A model generated the notes under the pieces. The model searched no databases and was not told where the DNA came from. It saw nothing but the letters and a program-made list of their open reading frames with translations. 64,000 bases of DNA. Origin: Lawsonibacter celer (GTDB taxonomy: Bacteria > Bacillota > Clostridia > Oscillospirales > Oscillospiraceae). How positions within the stretch are numbered: position 1 is the first letter of the stretch; each line of letters starts with the position of its first letter. The position numbers and the translations under genes were made by a program. The DNA lies in assembly GCF_014281125.1 (NCBI RefSeq), contig NZ_JACOEA010000007.1, positions 88,439 to 152,438 on the forward strand, given 5' to 3'. Positions 1-8,239 of the stretch are shown here, in pieces.

Positions 1-215
1 TCCCCCACGGTAAAGCGGCCGGTCCCGTCCAGAACGGTCACCATGGCGTCCCCGCCGGAGGCATGGGTGGAAATCTCCTCCCCCCGATCAAACGCAAAGA
101 GCGTCATACTGACCGCTTCGTTTTGCACCAGCGTCTTACTGACCACCTGCCCGTCCTGGTACTCCACCAGATCCCGCAGATGGAGCTTGGCGCGTTTTTC
201 TATGTTTTTATACAT
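1..215 (-). CDS. Cupin-domain protein, C-terminus outside window
   Basis: The reverse strand reads from an ATG (213-215) preceded by GAGGAGGG for 71 codons to the window edge without a stop. The product begins MYKNIEKRAKLHLRDLVEYQ. It carries a cupin motif-1-like stretch, GEEISTHASGGDAMVTVLDG, around residues 45-64, which is the usual small beta-barrel metal-binding fold. Only one histidine of the classical HxH pair is obvious (THAS), so metal binding is uncertain. Single-domain cupins of about 100-110 residues with this start are common in Clostridia, and their substrates are usually unknown. It is transcribed away from the topoisomerase gene at 396. Confidence 0.75.
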   Translation of the reverse strand, partial: MYKNIEKRAKLHLRDLVEYQDGQVVSKTLVQNEAVSMTLFAFDRGEEISTHASGGDAMVTVLDGTGRFTVG

Positions 216-255
216 GTCCGCCCTCCTCACTGTGTGTTCACTGCTAGTATGTGCT

Positions 256-285
256 ATCCTACCACACATGCTCTGGCAATATCAA
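256..285 (-). promoter_or_regulatory. Putative sigma-A promoter of the cupin gene
   Basis: On the minus strand TTGATA (280-285) and TAGGAT (256-261) are separated by 18 bases, about 40 bases upstream of the cupin start. Confidence 0.45.
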
Positions 286-327
286 GTAATTTCGGAGCAA
301 CGCCGGCCAGGCTCCGCGCGGCTTCGC

Positions 328-357
328 TTGACACCTGCGCCCTGATTGGGCTAAAAT
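328..357 (+). promoter_or_regulatory. Putative sigma-A promoter of the topoisomerase B-subunit gene
   Basis: TTGACA (328-333) and TAAAAT (352-357) are separated by 18 bases and lie 39 bases upstream of the ATG at 396. Confidence 0.55.
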
Positions 358-395
358 GGACTGGAATTATGTGCAGATAAGGTGAGGAAACGCCC

Positions 396-2387
396 ATGGC
401 CAAAACCAATTCCCCCAAAAGCTACGGCAACGAGTCCATTTCCGCCCTGAAGGGCGCCGACCGGGTGCGCAAACGCCCGGGGGTCATCTTCGGCTCCGAC
501 GGGCTGGAGGGCTGTGAGCACGCCGTATTTGAGATCCTGTCCAACGCCATCGACGAGGCCCGGGAGGGCCACGGCAGCCTGATCACCGTCACCCGGTACG
601 CCGACCGCTCCATCGAGGTGGAGGACTTCGGCCGGGGCTGCCCAGTGGACTGGAACGAGAAAGAGCAGAAGTACAACTGGGAGCTGGTATTCTGCGAGCT
701 GTACGCCGGCGGTAAATATGACAACAACGCCGGGGACAACTATGAGTACTCCCTGGGCCTCAACGGTCTGGGCTCCTGCGCTACCCAGTACGCCAGCGAA
801 TTCTTTGACGCGGTGATCCACCGGGACGGCTTTGAGTATACACTCCACTTTGAAAAGGGAGAGAACATCGGCGGGCTGAAGAAGGTCCCCTATGACGGGA
901 AAAAGACCGGCTCCCGCTTTCACTGGAAGCCCGATCTGGAGGTGTTTACCGACACCAATATCCCGGCGGAGTACTATCTGGATGTGCTCAAACGCCAGGC
1001 CGTGGTCAACGCGGGAGTGACCTTCCGCTTCCGCAACCAGGTGGGGGGAAAGTTTGAGACCACCGACTTCCGGTATGAAAACGGCATTGTGGACTACGTC
1101 CACGAGCTGGCGGGGGAAAAGGCCCTAACCACCCCCGTGTTCTGGCAGGCTGAGCGCAAGGGCCGGGACCGGGCGGACAAGCCGGACTACAAGGTGAAGC
1201 TGTCCGCGGCCTTCTGCTTCTCCAATACCGTGCAGCGCATCGAGCACTACCACAACTCCTCCTGGCTGGAGCACGGCGGCTCCCCGGAAAAGGCGGTGCG
1301 CTCCGCCTTTGTATCGGGCATTGACGCCTGGCTCAAGGGTCAGGGCAAGTACCAGAAAAACGAGAGCAAGATCACCTGGGCCGACGTGGAGGACTGCCTG
1401 GTGCTGGTGAGCAACAACTTCTCCACCCAGACCAGCTATGAAAACCAAACCAAGAAGGCCATCAACAACAAATTCATTCAGGACGCCATGACAGACTTCC
1501 TCAAGAGCCAGATGGAGGTCTATTTCATTGAGAATCCCTTTGACGCAGAGAAGATCGGCGAACAGGTACTGATCAACAAACGCTCCCGAGAGAGCGCGGA
1601 GAAACAGCGCCTGAACATCAAAAAAAAGCTTACCGGCAGCGTGGACATCACCAGCCGCATCCAGAAGTTTGTGGACTGCCGCACCAGGGATACCGAGCGG
1701 CGGGAGCTGTATATTGTAGAGGGCGACTCCGCCCTGGGCAGCGTCAAGCTCAGCCGGGACGCGGAGTTTCAGGGCATCATGCCCGTGCGGGGCAAGATAC
1801 TCAACTGCCTCAAGGCCGACTACGCCAAGATTTTCAAAAGCGAGATCATCACCGACCTTTTGAAGGTGCTGGGCTGCGGGGTGGAGGTCAGCGACCGGCA
1901 CGCCAAGGACATGGCCTCCTTTGACCTGGCCAATCTGCGCTGGAACAAGGTAGTGATCTGCACCGACGCCGACGTGGACGGCTTCCAGATCCGCACCCTG
2001 ATTCTCACCATGCTCTACCGCCTCACCCCCACCCTGATCCAGAGGGGGTATGTGTATATCGCCGAGTCCCCCCTCTATGAGATCACCTGCAAGGAAAAAA
2101 CCTGGTTTGCTTACTCCGACAAGGAGAAGAGCGATATTGTCAACGGGGAGCTGGCGGGCAAGAAGTGCGCCATCAACCGCTCCAAGGGCCTGGGCGAGAA
2201 CGACCCGGACATGATGTGGCTGACTACCATGAATCCGGCCACCCGGCGGCTCATCAAGGTCATGCCGGAGGATGTGGAGCGCACTGCCGCCATGTTTGAC
2301 CTGCTGCTGGGGGACAACCTCCAGGGCCGAAAGGACCATATCGCAGAGAACGGCTATAAATTCCTGGAGCTAGCGGACATCTCGTAG
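396..2387 (+). CDS. Type IIA DNA topoisomerase subunit B (ParE/GyrB-like, divergent)
   Basis: This is a 663-residue ATPase subunit of a type IIA topoisomerase. It should capture and pass a DNA duplex together with the A subunit encoded at 3757. Visible parts are the GHKL ATP site (EILSNAIDEA, about residues 46-55; DFGRG; GLNGLGS), the Toprim acid motif IVEGDSALGS (about 440-449) and the metal triad TDADVDG (about 523-529), then KGLGE. The motifs differ from housekeeping GyrB/ParE: EGDSALGSVK replaces EGDSAGGSAK, and DGFQIRTL replaces DGSHIRTL. I therefore read it as a second, divergent B subunit rather than the main GyrB. ATG 396 follows AAGGTGAGG. Catalytic residues are intact, so it is probably active. 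Confidence 0.88.
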   Translation: MAKTNSPKSYGNESISALKGADRVRKRPGVIFGSDGLEGCEHAVFEILSNAIDEAREGHGSLITVTRYADRSIEVEDFGRGCPVDWNEKEQKYNWELVFCELYAGGKYDNNAGDNYEYSLGLNGLGSCATQYASEFFDAVIHRDGFEYTLHFEKGENIGGLKKVPYDGKKTGSRFHWKPDLEVFTDTNIPAEYYLDVLKRQAVVNAGVTFRFRNQVGGKFETTDFRYENGIVDYVHELAGEKALTTPVFWQAERKGRDRADKPDYKVKLSAAFCFSNTVQRIEHYHNSSWLEHGGSPEKAVRSAFVSGIDAWLKGQGKYQKNESKITWADVEDCLVLVSNNFSTQTSYENQTKKAINNKFIQDAMTDFLKSQMEVYFIENPFDAEKIGEQVLINKRSRESAEKQRLNIKKKLTGSVDITSRIQKFVDCRTRDTERRELYIVEGDSALGSVKLSRDAEFQGIMPVRGKILNCLKADYAKIFKSEIITDLLKVLGCGVEVSDRHAKDMASFDLANLRWNKVVICTDADVDGFQIRTLILTMLYRLTPTLIQRGYVYIAESPLYEITCKEKTWFAYSDKEKSDIVNGELAGKKCAINRSKGLGENDPDMMWLTTMNPATRRLIKVMPEDVERTAAMFDLLLGDNLQGRKDHIAENGYKFLELADIS

Positions 2388-2424
2388 GCCGCCGCAAAGT
2401 TTGTCCACTCCGACAGGAAACGCC

Positions 2425-2453
2425 TTGACGCTGGAAAACGGGCGTGATAAAGT
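2425..2453 (+). promoter_or_regulatory. Putative promoter of the cobalamin-riboswitch transcript
   Basis: TTGACG (2425-2430), a 17-base spacer and TAAAGT (2448-2453) lie just upstream of the riboswitch. Transcription would begin near 2460. Confidence 0.45.
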
Positions 2454-2469
2454 AGCCCTGCCAATTGAA

Positions 2470-2640
2470 TTAGGGACTTCAGGTGCCGCCGGAAAGCGGC
2501 CTAACTGGGAAGCGGGGTGAAAAGCCCCCACGGAACCGCCGCTGTGAAAGGGCGGCCTGTCCCCATTGCGCCACTGGCCATTGGCCGGGAAGGCGGGGGC
2601 GGGCGATGGCCCTCAAGTCAGAAGACCTGCCTGTTGCGCC
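2470..2640 (+). promoter_or_regulatory. Cobalamin (AdoCbl) riboswitch
   Basis: The region has the order of conserved blocks of a cobalamin aptamer: AACTGGGAAGCGGGGTGAAA near 2502-2521, CCCCCACGG, GCCGCTGTGAAAGGG, a variable stem, GGGAAGGC, and a B12-box variant AAGTCAGAAGACCTGCC at 2615-2631. The following 100 bases are GC-rich (CCGCGG / TTCGGCGG) but show no clear U-tract terminator before the ATG at 2743, so the control mode cannot be decided by eye. It should lower expression of the two downstream genes when cobalamin is plentiful. Edges are approximate. Confidence 0.85.
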
Positions 2641-2742
2641 GTACAAAGCGCCGCGGATTTTCGGCGGAAGTACAGGGTTTTCAAACAGACCTCTCTGTGT
2701 TCCTTTGTCGGCATGCCCGGAATCGGAAATGGAGAGATTTTG

Positions 2743-3138
2743 ATGCACAAGAAAAGAACCGGTATCCTCGCCCTGGTGGTCCTGTTGGTTCTCGCAGTTG
2801 CGGCCGCCGCCCTCTATACCATTCTGAAGCCCGCCCCCTCAGCCGGGAGCAAGACGATCACAGTCCATGTGGACCATCTGGAGGGGGAGGATACGGATTT
2901 TACCATCTCCACGGACGCGGAGTACCTCCGGCAGGCCCTAGAGCAGGAGGATCTGATTGCGGGCTCCGAGAGCCAGTACGGCCTGTGGGTGGAGACCGTG
3001 GATGGGGAGACCGCCGACGAAAGCGCCCAGGAGTGGTGGGGCTACACCGTCAACGGCCAGCTCTCGGAGTATGGCGTGGACACCCAGCCGGTGCAGGACG
3101 GAGATGCCTATGCGTTCACCCTCAATGTGGGCTGGTAA
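2743..3138 (+). CDS. Membrane-anchored DUF4430 / transcobalamin-like C-terminal domain protein
   Basis: The product has 131 residues. An N-terminal hydrophobic segment (about 7-26, TGILALVVLLVLAVAAAALY) acts as a signal or anchor, with no lipobox. The exported domain (about 38-131) includes YLRQALEQEDL, SQYGLWVETVDG, a WWGYTVNG core and DGDAYAFTLNVGW, typical of the DUF4430 / transcobalamin C-terminal beta-grasp family. The ATG at 2743 follows GGAGAG. It lies directly behind a cobalamin riboswitch and overlaps the S-component gene by 14 bases. A role in surface capture of a corrinoid or a precursor is inferred from this context. Direct binding is unproven. Confidence 0.78.
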   Translation: MHKKRTGILALVVLLVLAVAAAALYTILKPAPSAGSKTITVHVDHLEGEDTDFTISTDAEYLRQALEQEDLIAGSESQYGLWVETVDGETADESAQEWWGYTVNGQLSEYGVDTQPVQDGDAYAFTLNVGW

Positions 3139-3631
3139 GAGGCGTCTGCGCCTGCGGGAGCTGTTGGAACTGGCGCTTTTGTGCGCACTGATGTTCGCCT
3201 TTAAGGAGGCCATGGCCGTCCTGCCCAATATCCATCCGGTGCTTCTGCTCATCCTGCTGGGGGTGCGCGTGTACGGCTGGCGGATCCTCTATTCCGTCTT
3301 CGGCTTTGTGCTGCTGGAGATCGGGGTCTACGGCGCGGGGCTGTGGACGCTGGTTTATCTGTATATCTGGCCCCTGGCGGCTGTTCTGGCCTTGCCCTTC
3401 CGGCAAAACGGCTCCCGTCTCTTCTGGGCCGCCTTCGCCGGGGTGTTCGGCCTGTGCTTCGGCGCGCTGTGTGCCATCCCCTATTTTTTCATGGGCGGCT
3501 GGCCCATGGCCCTGTCCTACTGGGTGGCTGGGATCCCCTTTGACCTGATCCACTGCGTGTCCAACACGGTGCTGGTCTTTGTTCTGCTGCCGCCGCTGGT
3601 TCGTCTGGTCACAGGGCTGAAAAACCGATAG
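3125..3631 (+). CDS. ECF transporter S component, probable corrinoid uptake
   Basis: This is a 168-residue, very hydrophobic protein with about five or six membrane segments (for example LLELALLCALMFAFKEAMAVL, HPVLLLILLGVRVYGWRILY, FGLCFGALCAIPYFFMGG, CVSNTVLVFVLLPPLVRL). Size and pattern fit a substrate-binding S component of an energy-coupling-factor importer, which would share the EcfAAT module encoded elsewhere. The ATG at 3125 lies inside the preceding gene, so the two are translationally coupled. Control by the cobalamin riboswitch suggests B12 or a corrinoid precursor as substrate, which is an inference from position. A strong terminator follows directly. Confidence 0.75.
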   Translation: MWAGKRRLRLRELLELALLCALMFAFKEAMAVLPNIHPVLLLILLGVRVYGWRILYSVFGFVLLEIGVYGAGLWTLVYLYIWPLAAVLALPFRQNGSRLFWAAFAGVFGLCFGALCAIPYFFMGGWPMALSYWVAGIPFDLIHCVSNTVLVFVLLPPLVRLVTGLKNR

Positions 3632-3635
3632 CGCC

Positions 3636-3670
3636 AAAGGGAGCGGACGGCCGGTCCGCTCCCTTTCCTT
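3636..3670 (+). terminator. Intrinsic terminator after the ECF S-component gene
   Basis: A 13-bp perfect stem (AAAGGGAGCGGAC, 3636-3648, with its complement at 3654-3666) is followed by a short pyrimidine run. It ends the riboswitch unit before the next topoisomerase gene. Confidence 0.75.
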
Positions 3671-3756
3671 GTGTGCCAAGAGTTGCGGGCGGTGGAAATT
3701 TATGCTACAATGGGAAAAAGATTTAGATTTTATACTGATGACAAGGACGGATACCA

Positions 3757-6006
3757 ATGGCGAAGAAAAAAGCCCCCCAGGAGAGCGTGAAGCGGGTTGA
3801 CAACCCCAACGTCATGGGCCTGCGGCCCGAGGTGCTGGAGCAGCCCATCACCGAGACCTTGGAGATCAACTATATGCCCTATGCCATGAGCGTAATCGTC
3901 TCCCGGGCCATTCCGGAGATCGACGGCTTCAAGCCCTCCCACCGCAAACTGCTGTACACCATGTACACCATGAAGCTGCTGGGGGGTGCCCGCACCAAAT
4001 CCGCCAACATTGTGGGCCAGACCATGAAGCTCAATCCCCACGGGGATGCCGCCATTTACGACACCATGGTTCGCTTGAGCCGGGGCTACGGTGCCCTGCT
4101 CCACCCCCTGGTGGACTCCAAGGGCAACTTCGGCAAGGTATACTCCCGGGACATGGCCTGGGCCGCCCCCCGGTACACCGAGGCCAAGCTGGACGCTATC
4201 ACTGGTGAGTTCTTCCGGGATATTGACCAGGACGCGGTGGACTTTGTGGACAACTACGACGGTTCCATGCAGGAGCCGTCCCTCCTGCCCACCACCTTTC
4301 CCAACATACTGGTCAGCGCCAACCAGGGTATTGCCGTGGGCATGGCCTCGAATTTGTGCGGCTTTAACCTGGGGGAGGTGTGCGACGCAGCGGCGGCCTA
4401 TCTGAAGGACCCGGGGGTGGACCTGCTCTCCGTGCTCAAGGCCCCCGACTTTCCCACTGGCGGGGAGCTGCTCTATGATGAGGCCGTGCTGCGGGACATC
4501 TACCGCACCGGCCGGGGCTCCTTCCAGGTGCGGGCCAAGTGGCGCTACCTCAAGGCCGAAAATCTCATTGAGATCTATGAGATCCCCTATACCACCACAG
4601 CGGAGGCCATTATGGACAAGGTGGCCGAGCTGATCAAGGCGGGCAAGATCCGGGAAATCTCCGACATGCGGGACGAGACCGATCTGAACGGTCTGAAGCT
4701 GGCGGTGGACCTGAAGCGGGGAACGGACCCAGACAAGCTGATGGCAAAGCTCTTCAGGGCCACCCCGCTCCAGGACTCCTTTGCCTGCAACTTCAACATT
4801 CTCATTGCCGGCATGCCCCGGGTGATGGGTGTGGGTGAAATTCTGGAGGAGTGGACCGCCTGGCGGGCGGACTGCGTGCGCCGGCGCACCTACTTCACCA
4901 TGAAGAAAAAGCAGGACAAGCTGCACCTGCTCAAGGGCCTGAAAAAGATCCTGCTGGACATCGACCGGGCCATCCGGATCATCCGGGAGACGGAGGAGGA
5001 CGCGGAGGTCATCCCCAACCTGATGATCGGCTTCGGTATCGACCAGATTCAGGCTGAATACGTGGCGGAGATCAAGCTGCGCAACATCAACAAGGAGTAT
5101 ATTTTAAAGCGCATCGAGGAAACCTCCACCTTGGAAGAGGAAATTGCCGACCTGCAGGACTTGGTCAACAGTCCCAGGCGCATTCAGAAGGTCATCACCT
5201 CCGAGCTGGAGCAGGTGAAGAAAAAGTACGCCCAGCCCCGGCGCACGGAGATCGTGTATGAGTACCAGACGGCCGCGGCGTCTGAGCCAGAGGACGAGAC
5301 GCCCGACTATCCGGTGCACGCCTTCCTTTCCCGGGAGGGGTATTTCAAGAAAATCACCCCCAAGTCCTTGAATATGAGCAGCGAGCAGAAGTACAAGGAG
5401 GGGGACGGCCCCTTCCTCCAGTGGGCGGCCAACAACCGGGATGAGCTGCTGGTGTTCACCGACGCCCAGCAGTGCTACAAGACTCGCCTGTCCGACTTTG
5501 ACGACGCCAAGGCCAGCGTGCTGGGGGATTATCTGCCCACCAAGCTGGGGATGGACCCGGGGGAGAGCGTGGTGTGGGCCTGCGTAACCAGCGACTACAG
5601 CGGCCACCTCTTTTTCTTCTTCCAGAACGGCAAGGCCGCCCGGGTGGAGCTGAGCGCCTATCAGACCCAGACCAAACGCCGCCGCCTCACCGGCGCCTAC
5701 TCGGACAAATCTCCCCTGGCCTGCGCCCTGCTGCTCCAGGAGGATACGGAGCTGGCGGTATATTCCACCGAGGGCCGGGTGGTGGTATTCCACACCGCCG
5801 CGCTTACCCCCAAATCCACCCGCTCCACCCAGGGCGTGAATGTCATGAATCTCAAGCCCAAATACCGCCTGGAGACCGTCAAGCCCCTGGATCAGACCCC
5901 CATTGTCAACGCCGCCCGCTATCGCGCCCGCAGCCTTCCCGTGGCGGGCATGCTGCTTCGGGAGGAGGACCGGGGGGAACAGCAGATGACTCTGCTGGAT
6001 TCTTAA
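3757..6006 (+). CDS. Type IIA DNA topoisomerase subunit A (ParC/GyrA-like, divergent)
   Basis: This 749-residue breakage-reunion subunit is the likely partner of the B subunit at 396. The catalytic tyrosine is in AAPRYTE (about Tyr140). The N-terminal core begins INYMPYAMSVIVSRAIPEID. A long helical coiled-coil stretch (about 385-500) carries the C-gate, and the end (about 520-749) resembles a beta-pinwheel with weak repeats. In the quinolone-determining region the sequence reads NPHGDAAIYD (about 93-102), so alanine stands where E. coli GyrA has Ser83. The protein is shorter than GyrA (about 800-875) and differs enough to be a paralogue. It has its own upstream region after the riboswitch unit and is followed 16 bases later by a YitT gene. 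Confidence 0.87.
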   Translation: MAKKKAPQESVKRVDNPNVMGLRPEVLEQPITETLEINYMPYAMSVIVSRAIPEIDGFKPSHRKLLYTMYTMKLLGGARTKSANIVGQTMKLNPHGDAAIYDTMVRLSRGYGALLHPLVDSKGNFGKVYSRDMAWAAPRYTEAKLDAITGEFFRDIDQDAVDFVDNYDGSMQEPSLLPTTFPNILVSANQGIAVGMASNLCGFNLGEVCDAAAAYLKDPGVDLLSVLKAPDFPTGGELLYDEAVLRDIYRTGRGSFQVRAKWRYLKAENLIEIYEIPYTTTAEAIMDKVAELIKAGKIREISDMRDETDLNGLKLAVDLKRGTDPDKLMAKLFRATPLQDSFACNFNILIAGMPRVMGVGEILEEWTAWRADCVRRRTYFTMKKKQDKLHLLKGLKKILLDIDRAIRIIRETEEDAEVIPNLMIGFGIDQIQAEYVAEIKLRNINKEYILKRIEETSTLEEEIADLQDLVNSPRRIQKVITSELEQVKKKYAQPRRTEIVYEYQTAAASEPEDETPDYPVHAFLSREGYFKKITPKSLNMSSEQKYKEGDGPFLQWAANNRDELLVFTDAQQCYKTRLSDFDDAKASVLGDYLPTKLGMDPGESVVWACVTSDYSGHLFFFFQNGKAARVELSAYQTQTKRRRLTGAYSDKSPLACALLLQEDTELAVYSTEGRVVVFHTAALTPKSTRSTQGVNVMNLKPKYRLETVKPLDQTPIVNAARYRARSLPVAGMLLREEDRGEQQMTLLDS

Positions 6007-6022
6007 AAACCGAGGATTCCAT

Positions 6023-6895
6023 ATGAAACAGACGGCCAAAAAGTATATCCTGCCCTATCTCTGGATCACCCTGGCCTCGCTGGTGTACGCCGTGGGCTTC
6101 AACTGGTGCTTTGTGCCCAACCAGATCGGCTTCGGCGGTATTACCGGCGTGGGCCAGATTGTGAACCATCTGCTGCCCTGGGCCCCCATCGGCACGGTGG
6201 TGATTGTGTGCAACATTCCCCTGTTCCTTTTGGGATGGAGGCTGCTGGGCGGCCATCTGCTGGTCTCCTCCCTCTACGCCATGTTCATCTCCTCCCTGTT
6301 CATTGACCTGCTCACCGCCCTGTATGCCTTTCCCCCCATGGAGGAGCCGCTGCTGGCCTGCATTTTCGGCGGCGTGCTCATGGGCGCCTCCCTGGGCGTG
6401 GTCTTTCTCCAGGGCGCCACCACCGGCGGCACCGATCTGATGGCCCGGCTGCTCAAGCTGAAAATGGCCTGGCTGCCCATGGGCAAGCTGCTCATGGCCA
6501 TCGATCTGGTGGTCATTGTGGCCGTGGCCGTTACCTTCCGCAGCCTCTACAGCGGCCTGTACGGGCTGGTGGCCCTATATATCTCCTCTCTGGTCCTGGA
6601 TGGGGTGCTCTACGGTCTGGACAACGCCAAGGTGGCCTATATCATCAGCGACCGGCCCCGGGAGATCACCCAGGCCATCATCCACGACATTGACCGCGGC
6701 GTCACCATTCTCCACGGCCAGGGCGGCTGGTCCGGTGCGGAGAAGCAGGTGCTGCTGGTGGCCTTCAAGCAGCGGCAGATCGTCCCCCTGAAACGGACGG
6801 TCAAGGAGATCGATCCCTCCGCCTTTCTCATCGTATGCGAAGCCCATGAGGTCATGGGCGAGGGGTTCCGGGAGTATAAACAAAACGACATCTAG
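6023..6895 (+). CDS. YitT family membrane protein (DUF161 + DUF2179)
   Basis: The product has 290 residues. The first 190 or so form five to six membrane spans, with the family signature GFGGITGVGQIVNHLL (about 39-54) and GATTGGTDLMARLL (about 131-144). The cytoplasmic end (about 200-290, IISDRPREITQAIIHDIDRGVTIL and GFREYKQNDI) is the DUF2179 domain. The biochemical role of YitT proteins is not established, though they are often annotated as transporters. It starts 16 bases after the topoisomerase gene and is probably co-transcribed with it. Confidence 0.88.
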   Translation: MKQTAKKYILPYLWITLASLVYAVGFNWCFVPNQIGFGGITGVGQIVNHLLPWAPIGTVVIVCNIPLFLLGWRLLGGHLLVSSLYAMFISSLFIDLLTALYAFPPMEEPLLACIFGGVLMGASLGVVFLQGATTGGTDLMARLLKLKMAWLPMGKLLMAIDLVVIVAVAVTFRSLYSGLYGLVALYISSLVLDGVLYGLDNAKVAYIISDRPREITQAIIHDIDRGVTILHGQGGWSGAEKQVLLVAFKQRQIVPLKRTVKEIDPSAFLIVCEAHEVMGEGFREYKQNDI

Positions 6896-6965
6896 CCCCT
6901 GTACAAGGGCTCTGTCCGCCCCGGGCCTTGAACACATCCCGGGGAAAGAGGGGAGTGAGGCGCGC

Positions 6966-8090
6966 GTGAAACGGGTTCTTCCGACACTGCTGCTGGCGGG
7001 CATACTGCTGCTCTCTGGCTGTTCCGCCATGCTGAACCGGCCCTATGTGGTGGTCAGCTCCCACCCGGAGCATCCGGGCACCGGAGAAGACCCCTCCACC
7101 ATCAGCGTAAGCACCTATTCCGAACTGGTCAGCGCGGTGCTCTATTTCGTCTCCCAAACCGCGCAGGAGGGCCATGTCCAGCTCACCGACTACGCCGGAG
7201 ATGTAGAGGCCGACCTGAACGCCGCCTGCCTGGAGGTGGCCAAGGACGATCCCCTGGGCGCATATGCGGTGGATTTTATCAAAAATGACTATACCCGGGT
7301 GCTCACCACTTATGAGGCCAATCTTTACATCACCTACCGCCGCACCCCGGAACAGGTGCGCAGCCTGGTCAATGTCACCGGCGCTTCCGCCATCCGTCAG
7401 GTGCTGGGGGAGGCCCTGTCCGAGTTCCGCACCGAGGTGGCCCTGCGGATCGGCTATTTTGCCGAGGACGAGGCCTATATCCGCACGCTGGTCCGCCAAG
7501 CCTACTATGACACCCCTGCCGCCGCCCTGGGCATGCCGGATGTGTCCGTCTCCCTCTATCCCGACCAGGGCAGCCAGCGGATTGTGGAGCTTCAGCTGAC
7601 CTATGCCGACACGCCCGAGGTCCTGCAGGAGAAGGGGCGGGCGCTCCTGACCGCGGCGGAGCAAAGCGCCTCGGTCATCCAGGCCCAATCCCATGGCCCG
7701 GAAGAGCTGTTGGACGCTCTTCTGCTCCAGGTTCCGGACTGGGTTCGGTACGCGCCCTTCGGCCCTGGCACGGCCTGGGACGCCCTGGTGGGCGAGGGGG
7801 GCGACGACGAAGGCGTGGCTCTGGCCCTCCAGCTGCTGTGCGACCTGCTGGAGATGGATGGATCCGTGGTGGAAGGGACCTTGGACGGCGCCCCGCACTT
7901 CTGGAATCAGCTGACCGATTCCTCCGGTGAACCCCGCTATGTGGATCTGAGCCGGGGCGGCACGCCTCAGCTGCTGTCCGGCGAGGCCCTGGCCGAGCTG
8001 GGCTATGCCTGGGGTGAAAATTCCCCCGTCCCGGCGGCGGCCGCTCCCTCCGTCGAGGAAAATGGGCCAGATGTGAAAAAAAGCTCTTGA
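6966..8090 (+). CDS. Lipoprotein with a degenerate transglutaminase-like domain
   Basis: The product has 374 residues from a GTG (6966) that follows AGAGGGGAG. The signal peptide ends in the lipobox LLLSGCS (Cys about 18), so it should be anchored on the outer face of the membrane. The C-terminal part (about 265-340) matches the layout of a bacterial transglutaminase: TAWDALVGEGGDDEGVALAL, PHFWN and YVDLS. The position normally holding the nucleophilic cysteine (as in VCEGYA) is Asp-Asp (DDEGVA, about 280-284), while the His and Asp partners remain. It may be a non-enzymatic binding or scaffolding module. The middle region is unrecognised. The stop codon overlaps the -35 box of the tRNA promoter. 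Confidence 0.7.
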   Translation: MKRVLPTLLLAGILLLSGCSAMLNRPYVVVSSHPEHPGTGEDPSTISVSTYSELVSAVLYFVSQTAQEGHVQLTDYAGDVEADLNAACLEVAKDDPLGAYAVDFIKNDYTRVLTTYEANLYITYRRTPEQVRSLVNVTGASAIRQVLGEALSEFRTEVALRIGYFAEDEAYIRTLVRQAYYDTPAAALGMPDVSVSLYPDQGSQRIVELQLTYADTPEVLQEKGRALLTAAEQSASVIQAQSHGPEELLDALLLQVPDWVRYAPFGPGTAWDALVGEGGDDEGVALALQLLCDLLEMDGSVVEGTLDGAPHFWNQLTDSSGEPRYVDLSRGGTPQLLSGEALAELGYAWGENSPVPAAAAPSVEENGPDVKKSS

Positions 8091-8115
8091 CATCGGCAGG
8101 AAATCCCGCTATAAT
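8087..8115 (+). promoter_or_regulatory. Consensus sigma-A promoter of tRNA-Gly
   Basis: TTGACA (8087-8092), exactly 17 bases, and TATAAT (8110-8115) lie 13 bases before the tRNA. The match is perfect and overlaps the stop codon of the lipoprotein gene. Confidence 0.92.
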
Positions 8116-8128
8116 ACCATTTGTCGCT

Positions 8129-8204
8129 GCAGGTGTAGCTCATCTGGTAGAGCGCCACCTTGCCAAGGTGGAGGTAGCGAGTTCGAGCCTCGTCACCTGC
8201 TCCA
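8129..8204 (+). tRNA. tRNA-Gly (anticodon GCC)
   Basis: The sequence folds as a complete cloverleaf. The acceptor stem is GCAGGTG/CACCTGC, the D stem GCTC/GAGC, and the anticodon stem CCACC/GGTGG around loop TTGCCAA (anticodon GCC). The T stem is GCGAG/CTCGT with loop TTCGAGC. The discriminator is T8201 and CCA is encoded (8202-8204). It is an isolated tRNA gene with its own promoter and terminator. Confidence 0.97.
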
Positions 8205-8207
8205 AAC

Positions 8208-8239
8208 AAAAAACGACTTGCTTCGGCAAGTCGTTTTTT
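8208..8239 (+). terminator. Intrinsic terminator of tRNA-Gly
   Basis: The stem CGACTTGC / GCAAGTCG with a TTCG tetraloop (8214-8233) is followed by six T residues and preceded by six A residues. It starts four bases after the tRNA CCA. Confidence 0.95.

Noticed and set aside
1125..2339. 404-residue minus-strand frame inside the topoisomerase B gene
   Set aside because: It has low-complexity composition, no start context and no family motifs, while the plus frame has all topoisomerase motifs.
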